The notes under the pieces are model-generated. The model saw nothing but the letters and a program-made list of their open reading frames with translations. It was not told where the DNA came from and did not search any database. Both the position numbers and the translations under genes were made by a program. DNA of 64,000 nt from Breviolum minutum Mf 1.05b.01 (taxonomy: Eukaryota; Sar; Dinophyceae; Suessiales; Symbiodiniaceae). Below, one piece after another: positions 1 through 13,611 of this stretch (positions are counted from its first letter, which is position 1; the number at the start of each line of letters is the position of its first letter). The stretch is from positions 1-64,000 of the forward strand of contig DF239826.1 in the NCBI GenBank assembly GCA_000507305.1, read 5' to 3'.

Positions 1-1651
1 CACGCAGAGCGTATTCCCATCGCTCTTGCTTTATTGCAGCTTGTGCCCGATTTGAAAGCAAAATGGCGACTTCGGAGGAATGGGAGCGTAAGGATTGCCA
101 ATATTCAAAGAGGGCTGCCTGGAATTGCATTTCTGCAAAGAGCTTCTTCCCGGTCTCTCGTGCAGTAGACAGATCTGCGCAAGCGCTCCGACTCTCACTG
201 CGGACATCACCTGGGCAATTTCAATGTAATTACTGAGAGCTGATGGTTTTTGTACACCACAAAGTCATAAATCAAAAACATCCAACGCAAAAGATTCGAA
301 TTTAGGCTGTTTAGCTAAGCTAAAAAGTCTGAGATATTCTGAGATGCTACAAATCTTGAAAAAGCTTCTTGACAAGACACGAGGATCATCCACCCTCACT
401 CCACGCTTGCCATCTCGGAAGATCTTCAGGAAGGGCTCCGCAATTCGCACATGTGCGCCTTTGGGGAAATGTCGCTGCGCGAGTTTCACGGATCTCGGTC
501 CAACTGCTCCACCCGGTAGCTGATTATAAAGACCAAGCTGAATGTGATCTCCTGCAGCATCTTCAAGAATGGTGGAAATACCCACCTGACAGTTGCAAAA
601 AGAATCAGAAAGTATTATCATAGCAGCATGGCAACATGACGAAAAATGTGCGAAGCAATTACTTTTGTGGTTGCTCCACCAATGCCAGAAGCCTGAAACA
701 TGCAAATTCAGTTGCTCATATGCGTCCCAAAGAGATTCTTTGTTGACAAGATTCTGTCGGTGGTGCCCATCAACGAAACCCATTCATTCCCTTTTCAGCC
801 CCCCCACACCATGCGCCTGCACGATGGGATCAACCAACAAAATACCCACCAGCACGGAGCCTTTTGCTACATCAAAGAGACGCAAGGATTTCACACCTAC
901 CTCCCGCAACGAGGCCCAATTGTGTGGTGTAACCTCTGCGGGTTTCATCACTGTGGAATTCGTACTCAGATTTCTAAAATTGTGACCTTCATTTTCCCGG
1001 AGCATCTGCGCAAGGCCCTGTTGATGCTGAAAAAGTTGAATCCTGAGGTGATTTTCCATGGGATTTCTTTGCAAAAAAAATCACTGTGGCAATGAATGTA
1101 TGACGATCATGCAAGCAAGGAAACATAGTTTAGCCTTGGAATGGTCTTATGGATGTTCTAAGACTAACTTTGGACACACCATAGCACCAAGAATATCCAA
1201 GAATCGGTTTTGGCACAATGGACCCCCACAGAGGTAAGATTTGTGTCCGCAAGAGATCGATCACTTCTCGGTTGACACTGCAAGACTGATGCAAAGAAAG
1301 TGCCCGGGTAATAGGACACGTCTTGACATCTTGAGATGCAGCGTTAACTCCTTGGCTTGCAGCTTTCATCATTTTGTTTAGAGACACCGATTGCGCTGTT
1401 TCTTCGATCGTGACCTGCAAAGCTTTCAACATCTTTCTCTTTGCCTCTGCACCAAGTTGATCAAAATCATGTTGAACCGTTGGATCACAGTAATTGTTCA
1501 GCACATCGGCAAAAAGATCCTGCTCCTTCTGGGGATCAACTGTCTTTCGTTGGACATCTCTGGTAGGGTTCGGCGCCACGGAGGCTAACAAGGCCTCCAA
1601 TCTGCTTGGATCTTGGGCAAGGTTTTGGAGGGCATCCAAATCAAGATCCAT
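1..1651 (-). CDS. TPR/SET-type protein, 5' part of gene, partial at window edge
   Basis: The gene reads leftward and leaves the window at base 1. Proposed exons are 1388-1651, 808-1017, 381-585 and 1-210. All are joined by GT-AG introns and the phases agree. The first exon starts with MDLDLDALQNLAQDPSR and is polar and helical. The second and third carry a block with the pattern LxLYN...FPKGAHVRI.EPF.KIFRDG..GVRVDDP. I recognise this from TPR proteins with a C-terminal SET domain (plant SDG35/ATXR1-like). The fourth exon has TPR-like helices (KKLFAEMQFQAALFEYW, then SNRAQAAIKQERWEYAL). The SET domain, if present, lies outside the window. The 1388 donor and 1017 acceptor are the least certain joins; the introns at 586-807 and 211-380 restore the frame cleanly. 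The likely role is protein lysine methylation or a TPR scaffold, inferred from family only. Confidence 0.6.
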
Positions 1652-2012
1652 TTGCCCATCAAAAAGAACGATGGAAGGAGCAATTTGAAGCGCTTTTTGT
1701 CTATGCTAAATTCTGTAGTGAACAATGTTTGAGCCACTCCCAGCTCTTATGCTTAACATTTCATGTCTATATTTACCATGCAATCAGCAATGTGAAGACA
1801 GGGTGACTTGATTCTGCTCTAGCGAGATGCTGCCATACTTCACCTATGCTGTTCTTGTACAGTTCTGAGAATTCAAAGAGCCAAAACACCGCGGAGTTTC
1901 AGGAAGAGCAAGTTGAAACAAAATTGACAGCTTGTTTGGTCTCATGAATATCCTTAAACTGGATCTCACCTACCTTGAGACAAGCAGGCTGTTTTCCTGT
2001 GCTCAACTTGGG

Positions 2013-2061
2013 ATCGAGGATAGCTTGAATAGCAGTGACTGCTATTCAAGCTATCCTCGAT
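2013..2061. repeat. Near-perfect 24-bp inverted repeat
   Basis: Bases 2013-2036 and 2038-2061 are exact reverse complements of each other with one base (G at 2037) between them. The arm begins ATCGAGGATAGCTTG. It lies about 360 bases upstream, in gene orientation, of the TPR/SET gene start. It could be a cruciform-forming site, the remnant of an inverted-repeat element, or an assembly fold-back. No flanking target duplication is seen. Confidence 0.85.
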
Positions 2062-2085
2062 GATACAAATCCTGCGTGTGCACTT

Positions 2086-3532
2086 TTAGCTGACCTGTCT
2101 GAGACAGTGCGCGGTGTTGGTAAACAGGCCCAATGCTATTGGCATTCTGGTGGCATTTCGAATGATAAACCGTGATGAAATAAATGCCAGGAGGTTGTTT
2201 GGAAGGTTGATTTCTGGATGCACTTGCAGCGGCTCTGCCGGGACTGGCAATCTTGCAGGTAGAGTCCTCAAAAAGTGAAAGGCGTCCACTTCAAAAAAAC
2301 ATAAAACACTTGAAGACTTTGGAAGCTTCTTAAGCTTAACCAAACTCTTCCTGATTCAAGCTCCATCTTATGAATCTTGTCTTCGTTGATATATGTAAAA
2401 GATGGGAAAAGAACCAACCACAAGGCATCGGGTATTCCAATCCCGGATTTCTATCGTCTTATTTGATATATTTCAATCTCTTACGTTGTGGGGGCATCAT
2501 AGACAATCAAATTTCATCAGGAAGATCCACGGTTTGAGCATCCCGACGGCCGTTGCGCTGGAAGCAACATAGTGAGGATGTGTGATTCTCAGGCCATGAG
2601 ACTGAAAGAAAGTTTCAGGCAACACTTGCGCAAGGTTGTGAAGGGAGCATCGCAGTATCTCCCTTATTCTGCAATTTGGTGGCCATCTTTTTTGGGGGGT
2701 GCTTGAAATAGTCCAGCAACGTGTATGTTTGTGGTGTGTTCTACCTGTACAAGTCATATGCAAATCTTTTTATCTTGCCTGGAGCCAGACACAAAGATGA
2801 ACTCACAAAACTATGTATGGTAGTCTATTACACATATACATGCACTGCAAATAAGTTTTCATATTCATGGCTTCAAAATCTATATATCTCTCAGCAAATT
2901 GACCATGCAAAAACGCCATTGCAAAACACCCATCTTGCACAGCCTTTTTGGGATCACTCCAGCCCACACTAGTGGTGGACCAACTCCTTCCCGACTCGGC
3001 ATCAGCATTTCCATCCTGGATCTGTCGATGGGATGAGTAGAGTTTGCACCATTTGATTTTGCGGGTTGCTGTTTTTCATGTTCTCAGACCATTATACAGA
3101 ACTTGCATCTCAGGAATTCTGGTGTTACTTCAGGGAAAAGTGGGTGTATTATGCAAATGCCATCTCAAGGCCTCTCGATCAAGTTTGACCGTGAGCACTT
3201 TGGCCTCGTCAGCCAAACAAAGTGGGTATTGACATGGACATCCAGGTGACATCCAAACGATTGGAAGTATGCATCCATGGTCCTGCCCTCCAGCCACCCA
3301 CCTCTTCCTCCAATCTTTGGCATAATTCCAACACCTACCACAATAAAAGGCTGTTGAATCGGTCACTTCGGAGGTAAAGCACAGACATGGCCATCTGGTT
3401 TTCGTTTAGGATCCTCCGGAAACCATCATCGTAAAATCCCTTTTCGAAATCGTTCCAAATGACATGATTGAACATGCCCACTCCTCGGCTTCGATGTCTC
3501 CACCCTGCAATGAAGAGTGCACGAAGCCACAA
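2086..3532 (-). other. Unassigned exon candidates, 2.1-3.5 kb
   Basis: Several minus-strand stretches look like coding exons but match no family I recognise. They are about 2100-2260, 2530-2690, 3140-3330 and 3370-3510. The last reads GVGMFNHVIWNDFEKGFYD, which has a globular-protein composition. Phases and splice sites were not resolved. These may be the 3' exons of a gene lying to the right. No start codon or domain motif is identified. Confidence 0.25.
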
Positions 3533-5549
3533 GCATCATGAACTGGTGCAGCAGATCCTGCTGCTAGTTGAGCATGCCTGAGTGGCGAATTTTCATTTGA
3601 GAGACTTACATGTTCGCAAAAGCAGCAGCAAATCTAGGCATGCAAAGTTCATCTGTTCATCTCAAACACATTCACACTTCTACTTTAGGATCTCCTTAAA
3701 TTTCGTTGGATTTCATCTGTGGACAGCACTGGAATTCAGCCAACTCCTGGCGTCAAATGTCAGGCATCCATTTCTCATGGAGCAGAAGTACACTTGGCTA
3801 TCTTGCTAAAACCGAGGCAACATTGAGGCCTCCCGGCAAAGTCGCAATTCATTTTGCGCCTGAAAAAGAAAGCACAAGAAATTGAAAAGGTTGGAAATCT
3901 CAAGACATGTGTAATCATGAACTCAGCACAAGTGTCAGACTTTTAGAACGTTACAGGATCTATTTCTGAAAGTACTGCCTTTTGTATGTTTGATGTTCGA
4001 AATCCTGCACCACCTAGGACTTCTGAAACCCTTCAAATCATAGGATAAACTCATAAACAAAACAACCAACCTCAACTGGTATTCTCTGGATTTCATCCAT
4101 CAATAGTCTTGACAACTTCTCTTCACGTCATCACAGGCTCCACCTTCTGCGCTTCAAGGGTGCTTTGTTCCGCCCGTGCCTCGTCGAAATGTTGGAAGTT
4201 GTAGTCGACAAGTTGATCATAGAAACAATAGTACAGCTACCAACGTTTTCACAAGCCTCTGTGAGGGAGAAGGTCTCCCGAAATTGTTCCTCTTTTTTTT
4301 GCAGAGGATGCAGAGAAATTGTTACCAATGATCCACTGCCGTTAAAACACGTCGATGGTGCAGTCCTCCCGCTTGAGCCACTCCTCCCGCTCAACCTTTC
4401 CAGCCCAACAAATTTTCCGAAACGATGGTGGCATCGGTCATCTTGCACCAAGTTTGCTTACCGACTTACCCCAACCTGCATGGCCATATATGCTGCTTTC
4501 AGACGGCCTTTAGCAACTGTGGCAGGTTTCAAGCTGTTGTGACCTTTGAGATTGAAACAATGCCTTCATTTTTTGTGTGTAGGTCAAATCTGTGCCGCTC
4601 TTGACCCATCAGAATGATGAAAATATATGAAATTGCCACATTTATGTGAGTGAAGTACATCAAATGCAATTATATAAATACGATACACCTTGTACATATC
4701 ACCTTCCCTTACAATCCCTTGCAATCGCCTATTTCAGTCCGTGCCGTTGCCAAGGCGTGTTCAGCCATGTAGCGGCGGCGGGTCTGGTGTTCCACCTGCA
4801 AGCAAAGATGTCATAACCATCTGTCATGCATTCTGTCATTAGGATACTATATATACATACAGCCTCGCGTCTGGCATCATCAAAGGATGCTTCCAGCGCA
4901 GCACCTCTGTTGCACAACTGTGATAAACTTCAAACATTCCAACGAGTCGTGGGCATGCGAGGTGAATAATGACACATGTCACACCGCAAAGACTTCTTCC
5001 AAAACGTTCATCCGGGGAATCCAAATTCTTTTGTACACTTTGTGCATGGTGCTTTTCACCAGCTCACGCCTCTGTGCAATGCAAGAATGGCGCAAAGTTT
5101 GCCACTGTTCAACATGGAGTTTGATACATGATACCCTGTGATCACGATCATCGTGAGCACTGGTGTAAGGATTTGCAACACTTGCAGTTGGTCCAACATA
5201 GTTTTCAATTTCCATCTCCTGATGCTAGGTCTTTTGCAATCCAGGAAAAAAACAAAACCAGCATTGAATCATTGACCAGGCAGAATTGCAGCTTTGTGCA
5301 AATCCTGGTCTTATGTGTTTTCACCTACACAACGTGTACAATATGTGTCCATCGAACAACTGTTGCAAGATTCACCGGAATTTAAACCAATTTCAACTAA
5401 TTCATCAAAGCAATCATATAAGTGCCAGCCTTGCGTCACAGTAGTCCTTTCCCGTGTCACAATGATCACCCCAAACGTTGTTTCATCCAAGATGTTTGGA
5501 GCCCAACCTGGAGGTTGCAAGTGTAGCTGCACAGCAAAAAACATCAAAA
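3533..5549. other. No recognisable gene; mostly intronic or intergenic
   Basis: Short frames are open on both strands (for example 4130-4450) but none shows family motifs or a convincing chain of exons. Base composition is ordinary, with a few AT-rich patches around 4620-4720. Given the exon sizes elsewhere in the window (14-100 bases), real exons could be hidden here. Confidence 0.3.
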
Positions 5550-6239
5550 AACCATGGAAAGCTGAGGCCCGCACATATCTTTCTTGGTCAACAAAAGTGA
5601 TGCAATGGAAACCACCTTGCCAGCTGATCCACTTAGGAAACGGTTTTACCACTGTTTTGACCAGGACGCGCATCCAAAATCCAATGAAATCTCAATCTAG
5701 AGACATCATAATGTTGCGCAAACAATCAAACTCAGAAGAAAACAACCACAACCTACTCATACCTAACCAACAAGATCATACAAAATCTAATTACACCACG
5801 TCTAAAACATTCTAAAGTACCTCTAAAAGATTCTAAAGTACGTCAAAAAACCAAAGTTTAAAGTCTAAAAGGATGAAAGTCATCTGCTGAAGGGACCTGC
5901 TTCCATTCGACTCAATTGTTTGTCGGCACTTGGGCTTCGTTCCATCAGTTTCTCCGATCCCCCAACCAAGCAGATTTTGTCCTGCGCATTCCCCAGTCGA
6001 ACTGACATGCATTCAAATGCCAAAATCTGGAAACCATATAATGCAAACATGTAAGCATGTAGCTGCGCCGGTTACCCACATCCTTCCCTAAAAACGTGCC
6101 ACTCTTACAAGAATATTCCCTGGAAGGACAGTCCTCCGGATCATGGATAATCAAGAAGGGATACTTTGCCTTCGCCATATCCTGACAAGTCATTGCTGTC
6201 AAGCCCATCCATTTAGGTCGTTTCACTGCTAGATACTGC
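5550..6239 (-). CDS. Alpha/beta hydrolase (monoacylglycerol-lipase/S33-like), C-terminal exons
   Basis: Three exons can be joined. The first, about 6134-6239, ends in AKYPFLIIHDPE. The second, 5897-5981, begins DKICLVGGSEKLMERSPSAD. The third starts at 5615 with GGFHCITFVDQE. Together they give the typical end of an alpha/beta hydrolase: the beta strand leading to the acid-residue loop (HDPEDK), the conserved GS and DK positions, and the catalytic His in GGFH. The intron 5982-6133 has a GA donor (GAG|GAC) and an AG|GAC acceptor. The next intron is GT-AG with phase 1. The left end (about 5550) and the start of the first exon are approximate. The nucleophile Ser exon should lie to the right of 6240, but I did not find it. 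The predicted activity is hydrolysis of a lipid or peptide ester, with substrate unknown. Confidence 0.6.
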
Positions 6240-9200
6240 ACATCAACACTTTCTCACTGAGACCCTCCGTTTTCCACGGCTCACTCTGCTGACCAATCCC
6301 TGCAGCAAACCCTTCATCAAATTGCGTGGCCTATACGGTCAACTCTACCGCATGCCATCATCAGCAAGTTTTTGTGATTTCATGATTAATCATTTTGATT
6401 CACACGGTATTGCCACCATGTTAAACCCCCATGGTCCTTATCCATGGTCGAGAAGACTTTGGAGAAAGCCCCAGCAGTTCCCCATCGCATGTTTCGAGGC
6501 CAACCAAGTCCTCTCAACCATTGGACGCAACGGGCAGCACATGAACATATCAGCCACAGGTAAGTTTGCCAAAACGGCATTGCAAAAATGAAAAAAGAGA
6601 ACGCTCCCATCTAATCTCACGAGGTAATTCACATCATTAGTTCAGTGTCCTATGTTTGGAAAGCGCAACGGGTCATCTCGCATTTCCATCTCTGCAAACA
6701 TCTTTTGTTTTGGATCACCTCAGTTCACGTCACGACAACGAGTTGGTGTCACTAGCAAGTCTCAAGCGCCTCTTTGTGAATCTTCTTGAGCTTTAAAAAC
6801 TCTGGTACATAACGTATTCAAATTGTGTATGGATTTGTTTCTTTACACATTGACGTATTTATGTACTAGTGACAAGTGCATACCCTTGGCCAACTCATAT
6901 TTCATTTTCCCGTTGTGAAGTGTGTTAACTTCAAACAGCTTCATGTAGAAAAAAAACATTGCCTTTTAACATTGTGGGGTCTTCAATCTCACTTCAGTAC
7001 TGTCACTCTCCCCCTTTGCCACCTTTCAACCATGACACTCAGCTTATAGCAGTTGCCGTATTGAACTTTGCTGCTGGAACTCACAGCTGCCGGCATCGAT
7101 GAATGTGAAAAGCAGGGCACAACCTGGGCAATGAAAAAATTCAGGACAAATGAATTGGTACAGTCCTGACATTAGAAAAAAATATGAAAAAAGAGACCTA
7201 GATTTACTTGTGCTTGATATTTCTCCCTCATGGAGAGACCTGTTTTGATAGACCGAAGGCAAGGGGGTCTATGACCTAAGTTCCTTACAAAGGTTCGCAA
7301 AAGGCAGGAGACAGCCTGCCAATGGTCAAAAGCATGACTGACATCCATGCGCAGATTGGCTGGGCAATGGCTGCCACATCCAACAACTGCAGCTGTCATG
7401 CTGCAGGAATGAGTCGAAAGTTTGAGACTCTTAAGACACGCTTTTTAGTAGCAGAACTGTTGTCTCTCGTCTTTGCGCAAGTTGGTTGTCCAACAGCAGC
7501 AAGCACGGTAGTCTCCGATATCACTGTACATCTTGGACAACTTCATCTCGTCAAGCAAGAGACATGTTAAATGTCACATGTCGCATCAATCCCTCACGAG
7601 AGATATTAGCCAAGTGAGGCTGTAGAGAAAAAGCCTGTTTGTTTTGGAGCCTCTTTCAGGAGGGTCCTTCTCTTGTCTCAATAGGAGCTTCTTGTCCCGA
7701 TGTTTCCCAAAAATAGTATACGGAATCGTGTGATCTCAATCTAAGTCATGGCTTTTTCCAAAGTCCTCAAACGTTCCACAACTCTCTTGAAGATCAGCGG
7801 AACGAACAAAAACCCGCAGCAAGATCACCAACTTTCCTAAGAGAAAGTCGTGTGGGACAGCCATCTTTACAGCCATCGGATTGCACAGCCACCTAAGCTC
7901 CAGACCACTCTTCCATCACCACGAAGATGCGCACAGCCAAGGCAACAACATCCCATCATCGCAAACCTCTTCGTTTGGCACAAAGGATCTTCACCAGCCC
8001 GTGGGGATGACTAAAACCCTGCACCACCGGCAAGGGCAATGAGATTGTTTTTAACCATGCAAACAAAACAGTAGGATAAACTACTAACCTCAACTGGCTA
8101 GCAGGATTTCAGCCATCAACACTATCACTCAGACAGACTCTGGGAGTTTTTTTTCGCCAAGATGCACGATTGGAAACACTATGCCCAGTATTGGCGTCGC
8201 CGAGCCCACACTGGCGAGTCACTGTGAAACTGGCATACTGGACATGGGTTCATTTCAATGGTGAACAACGGGTTTTATCATTCCAAGCACGTGGTGAATC
8301 ACCGTTTTTGATGATGGATACCATCACAATCTGTTCTTTTAAAACTCCGAGTTGTTTGATGATGTTTGCAAATCTAAGCCCCTGACATCTGCGTGAATTG
8401 CACCAGCAAAATCAGCCCAGCCGTGCACAAGACAGCCAAACAGCACGGAATGCTACAAGACAATGCGTTGTCTTCACCCATGAGTCCTTAGATCCACCCC
8501 AACCCTCAGATTCACTTCATCTCTATGGTGCCACCGTTTTCCAAAAAAGCTGCCAAGATGCTGCCACCAAAATGACGATCCCGAATACACTCCTAGCGTT
8601 CCCAGAAAAAATGCCAAGGGATCAAGGGAATCGGGGATAGGTTTTTTGTAGTTTCGTTGGTAAAGTTCCTTTGGTTTGAATTTTTCCCCCAGGCCTGATC
8701 AAGGTGACAGATCCAATACAGTGCCCGGTGCGACAATCGGTTGTGGGACAATGAGCGTGTAATATGAGAAGCTGTACTTCTGTTTTCGGAGATGCCGAAC
8801 TTTAAATCCAAGTCATTGAATTGACAGTGGTTACTGGAATGGTTCTACTCAACATCTCCTGCTTTCGCTTTAAACTCTGCAAAAGCCAAACAGCAGCAGA
8901 CAAATCAAACATTAAACAATCAAGGAACACTCCAAACCGTTTGGACTTCAGAACATTGCGACTTGAAATGCCCTTCCTTGAGGCGTTGTTCATACTGCGC
9001 CTCTGGTGGCATGGGCACCTGCAAGGATGGGGCGCCAAGCACAGCACCTGATAACAGTTGGCCAATCCCAATGATGCAAGGTACCAATGCTGAGATATGT
9101 TGGATCTCTCTCTCCTTTTAATTGTGTTTTCATATGTGAAAAAAAAGACCCAAACATAACCCTAATCTGTGATCCCTCTAGTACTTGAGCCGTCGCTCCA

Positions 9201-10036
9201 TAAGACTAATTATGAGACTAACACATCGTGACAAAAATAGCTCCTCAGCGGCATTCTCCTGCCTCGGAAGATTTTCTGCAAGCGTGGATGTTCCTGCAGC
9301 CGCAGGCCAAGATGGAAGCCAATCCTGACTTCAGAATCCGAAGCGCTGGGGTGGAAGACTGCGACGGCGCTGTTGGAGGGACACAAAATCGCATAGTGCA
9401 GTATCTAAACAATACATGTTTTTAATGCGCTTTGCCATACCAGTACTCTCTTGTACATTTTTAGTGAAATCAAGTGAGCAGTTGAGGTACTGTTGAGGGA
9501 CCATGGCCACTCATACAGATTCGATAATCGCTGCCATGGATCATTCCACCCATGCTCAAACCGTCAATGAAAAGAGGCCGCCGCCGAAGTCTTTCAAGAA
9601 CCTGCTCACACTGCAAGACTCCTTGCGGACTGAGCCTGCTACTTATCTAAATAATCTATATAAATGTTACTTTTACTGCAATCGCATAAAGGGACAGACA
9701 GGAAGTCACCACAAATCAAGGCAGCATTTTGATGACAGCAGCTTTTGTGGCCTCAGGAGGTATGGCCGCATTGAAATCCTGAGGCCAGAAATCCTTTGCA
9801 GAATGCAACGAGAGTCGTTAACGGTCCAAGCCTCTTCACCTACTTGCTCGTCACCGTCGTTGAAGATTGCCTTGCAGCTGCCGGATTTTACTTGAAGATA
9901 GCAGAAACTTCTGCAAGAAATTCCAACAAACTGCTGCAAAAGAACACAGAAAAATTTCAGAGAACAAAATTGTCTGTCCATGTCCCGCAAATAAAAACCA
10001 GTAGCGACCCCACGGCAAGTGTGATGCAACAAGCAC
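6240..10036. other. Intron-rich stretch without assigned genes
   Basis: This presumably holds the upstream exons of the hydrolase at 5550-6239, plus further unassigned exons. Minus-strand pieces with protein-like composition are near 7172-7399 and 9780-9900. No motif allowed assignment, and I could not locate a G-x-S-x-G nucleophile elbow with confidence. Microsatellites, long repeats and rRNA or tRNA genes were not seen. Confidence 0.3.
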
Positions 10037-10173
10037 CTCCGCCAAAGCTTCCAGGTCATCAAACACATCGTGCCAATCCTGATGCATCACAAGAAAAGCA
10101 GAAACACCCTGGACCTTTTTGAAAATGACAGGTGCCTCTATGAGGGCCCGTGTTCCCTCGCTGTAGCCATGGC
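10037..10173 (-). CDS. Internal exon of an unrecognised protein
   Basis: An open 137-base exon is bounded by a GAG|GCC acceptor at 10174 and a GAG|GTG donor at 10036, matching the splice pattern used elsewhere in the window. It encodes RALIEAPVIFKKVQGVSAF followed by LVMHQDWHDVFDDLEALAE. This is a well-structured mixed helix/strand sequence, but I do not recognise the family. Neighbouring exons of the same gene are probably within 9700-10900; one candidate near 10860-10935 reads VRTILPSNDPTATEVKAWGE. Confidence 0.45.
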
Positions 10174-13100
10174 CTCAAGCTCGAAGAATGCAAATCAGGA
10201 CTGTTGCTCCACTGTTGGTCACTTTTTCCCCTTGAAAGCAAAATGGCAACAGTCAGAAGCATCACAAGCTGAAGACCGTATTCTCTGTATTCAATCACTC
10301 AAAAGGAAGTGCTCCTATGGCCCCAACCCATGATGTCCACTGCAAAGACTGCAAAGCCTGGCAACAACGTTGAATTGAAAATGTGACTTGCCACCTGCCA
10401 TCGTACCAAGAAGTCTGCATGTCACACTGGAAACTGCCCACAAATGGCTTGGACGTGAGACAGAAACGAACATGCCTTCTTTTGCTACTCGAGGCAAGAA
10501 CTCGCCGCCCCAATTCCTGTGGTGCAGCAAGATCTGCGCACTGAAAAAAGCTCCAAGGAAACAACGAAAACAAAGGACGTGCGAAGATCGTAGCCGTGCA
10601 AACAGTTCCTAACAAGACCGACTTCAACACATTCTCCCAAACGCTGGAAAATGCAGAATACAAGTCTAAGGGATGAATATTGGACTATTGAAGAAGGGAT
10701 GGCAAAGGACTGCGGAAATTTCAATGCCAAAGCATTTCAGCGATTCTCACCTTCCGTTCACATGGCTGTTCATGCCGTGGCAGTGGATGATGACCGCCTG
10801 CATCTCAGAAAAGAGGAGTCATCGTTGATACTCGATATCAAGAAGCAAGCCATCTCTTGAAAAGTTCTCCCCAAGCCTTAACTTCGGTGGCGGTTGGGTC
10901 ATTGCTGGGCAGGATGGTGCGCACATGCCTGGGGCAACGAAAGCTTTTGGAGGCTGCTGTAGCTTTAGCGAAACTGTCGCGGACGAGTGGCAGGCGATGG
11001 CCCGAGGGCGCCTTCAGTATGTGCCAGTGGGAAAATTGAAATCTGAACAAACCCTTCAAGCGCTGAGCTTAGCATGTCCAAAACCGGCAGGAGTATATAA
11101 TGTATCTTGGTCATTGGTAACAATAAGATTCTAAGATGCTACTCCTATCAACACCGCTCAAGATTGGCCTGAAAGAAGCCAGGAGTCTTTGGTAGCCTTG
11201 CCATCACATAATGACATAGCACCCATGTGTACTCATGACATGTGTACTGCAAGCTTTGTTTGAATTCCGTCAAGATGTTGCAAGTATCCGCTGGTTACTC
11301 AGAATCAAGCTGAAATGATCTCAGCTTCTCAAGCGCTATCTCATCATCCTCTGCCTTGCCAATTCAGGAGTAAACATGCCAAGCATGTAGAATACGATTC
11401 ACCAATACATGGCTCTTGTTGTGTGCCATCATGTCATCCAGCATGGAATGGTTTAAGCACCTTAATGGATTCCACCCATTCTTCTTCCTCCTGTTCGATG
11501 CAAAGCAGGGCTACTACAGTACATTCAAGATGGAGTCATATCATACGATTCATGGAAACCCTTCACCAGTTGATAAGGTAAATCCCCCAGCAATTGCAAG
11601 GGCTGTGCACCGTCCTCTGGAGTCATCACAAAAGGATATATCTAGATTTGAGCCAATGGCTAGCACAGCGGTTGTCACTTGGTAGCATCAAACAAATACA
11701 GTACAGTACTGCTGTAATGCTAGTTCCCCCTGGCATTAAGGTGCCAGCACTCGGCTCGAAGTGCCTTCACAAGACTGGGCTGCGTAATGGATATATCCGT
11801 TCGCAGGGTTTTATATAGCTGCCCTTAAAGTCCAATCTATGGGAATTTGTGGTTCCTTTGCTGAAAGACTCCTTTGATTCAATGAAGTCACTGCTACAGA
11901 AGCAAAGAAGACAAGCAGGGCATTCTGCAAGGTGCTCAAAATACTTTTGCCTGCTCAAGGAGTCTCGACCGATCTGTTCCAGTCGACCTGGCATTGAGAT
12001 CCCCATGCTTGTAGCTTTGTGCCGCATTGCATCCATCAAGTATAGCAGGTGTCTCAAGTGGAGTCAGTGGAACAATGGAGTTTGGTTGCAGCGCATAGCC
12101 GGAAACTCCTGCTTTCAGCAAGAAAAAGAAACAGTAAATCGACGGGGCAAGCAGCATGACATAAGGGACTAAAACCAAAATATCAAATCATTACATGGCG
12201 AGGGTTTGCAAAGCCTATCACACCTCACTTCTATGCATAAGCTAATCAGTTCTTCAAAAAAAGGATTCCGTTTGATTCATTGATCATTGATGCGCTAAAT
12301 TATCTGAAAAATCCTCCCTTTTGGCATCCCTGCCTGTGGTGAACTTGGACCAGCCATTTGATTGGCGCCTTCCGGAGAGTATGGCGGCTGGGTCCTCAAA
12401 CCGCAGGGTGCCAAAAACTGTAGGCTTGCGATGTTGAAAAAAATTGGCCTGTCTTTTGATCACCTGCAAGGCCAAATATCCAATTCCAAGGCCACTGCCA
12501 TGATGTAGAGCTGCCTACTAAGCTGAAAGAATTGACAGATGCAAGTCATGCAAATAGAAGTTTGTAAGATGTTGGCATGCGCATTTGCAAAGGCGCAATT
12601 CGGACACTTTTTCTTTTTTGGTCTTGGATCACTGATCTTCGGTTCCATCTTTAAAGTACAGCTTTTAAACAGAAGTAGCAATGATACATGGCGACAGACT
12701 AAAGACTTGTGATGGAAACAGCACGATTTGCAAAGATTATCGAATGAACTGAAAACATGCATCTGTCAATCAAATGTGTTTGCCAAATTTCACTGTCACC
12801 TAGCATCATGCAAGAAAGTTAGCCAATTAATTGGCTCATGTTGCATCTGCCAGCTGGACCCAAGTGAACTCCGTTGTCACACAGACATCCAGAAACGAAT
12901 TGAGTCTGCGGCAGCTGCATTTCGCCTGTCTTTCCTCCGTTGATTCAGGATGACGTGGCTTCACAGCCCAGCGCACCAGACTACAACGCAATGGAAAAGT
13001 TTCGTAAAAGTAGTTCCTTGGTCGCAATTCAAGAACGACCAGACGAAATTATATACTAGAAAAAAAGGTAAAACCTTCCGCCACGACACCCTTCCTAATG

Positions 13101-13611
13101 GACGCCTGCCGTATACCCAATACTTGGAAACTCCCCATTTAAGGCGTTTCTATCTACAAAGGGAAAGGCCACCACGACCCAGCTTCCAACCGCTCCCTTT
13201 CCTTGGTACCCGTTATTTATAAATCTATAAAGTCTACGCGTCCATCCTGCAACAGGGCATAACCACTGAAATATCATCACAGGGGAAGACCACCACCTGA
13301 CTGGCTTTCACCCATTTCAGGATACTTACAACAACTCATCAATCACTTTTTTCGCATCACCCCCCGATCACAAACCTAATGAATCTCCAACATCTTATCA
13401 ATACACCACAACACTGTCAGAGTTCCTGGTGATGGCACTCACGCCCACATCCCTTGTTTTCCCTTCTGCAGCTCGAGAGACAGCAGCCAAAGCAGCGTGG
13501 AGGCGGGATTCTTTTATGACCAAATGGACACCTTACGAGCGACTTCTGCATTCTGGATGGCGGAAGGCTGCCAAACTGTAGAGGCACAAGAATGCATCGA
13601 ATGAGCACAAT
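10174..13611 (-). other. Unassigned exon candidates, 10.2-13.6 kb
   Basis: Minus-strand coding-like pieces occur at about 10850-11000, 11880-12057 and 12290-12450. The second contains HLLYLMDAMRHKATSMGIS and the third FEDPAAILSGRRQSNGW. Their composition suggests real exons of one or more genes, but no domain or complete splice chain was found. Confidence 0.25.
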
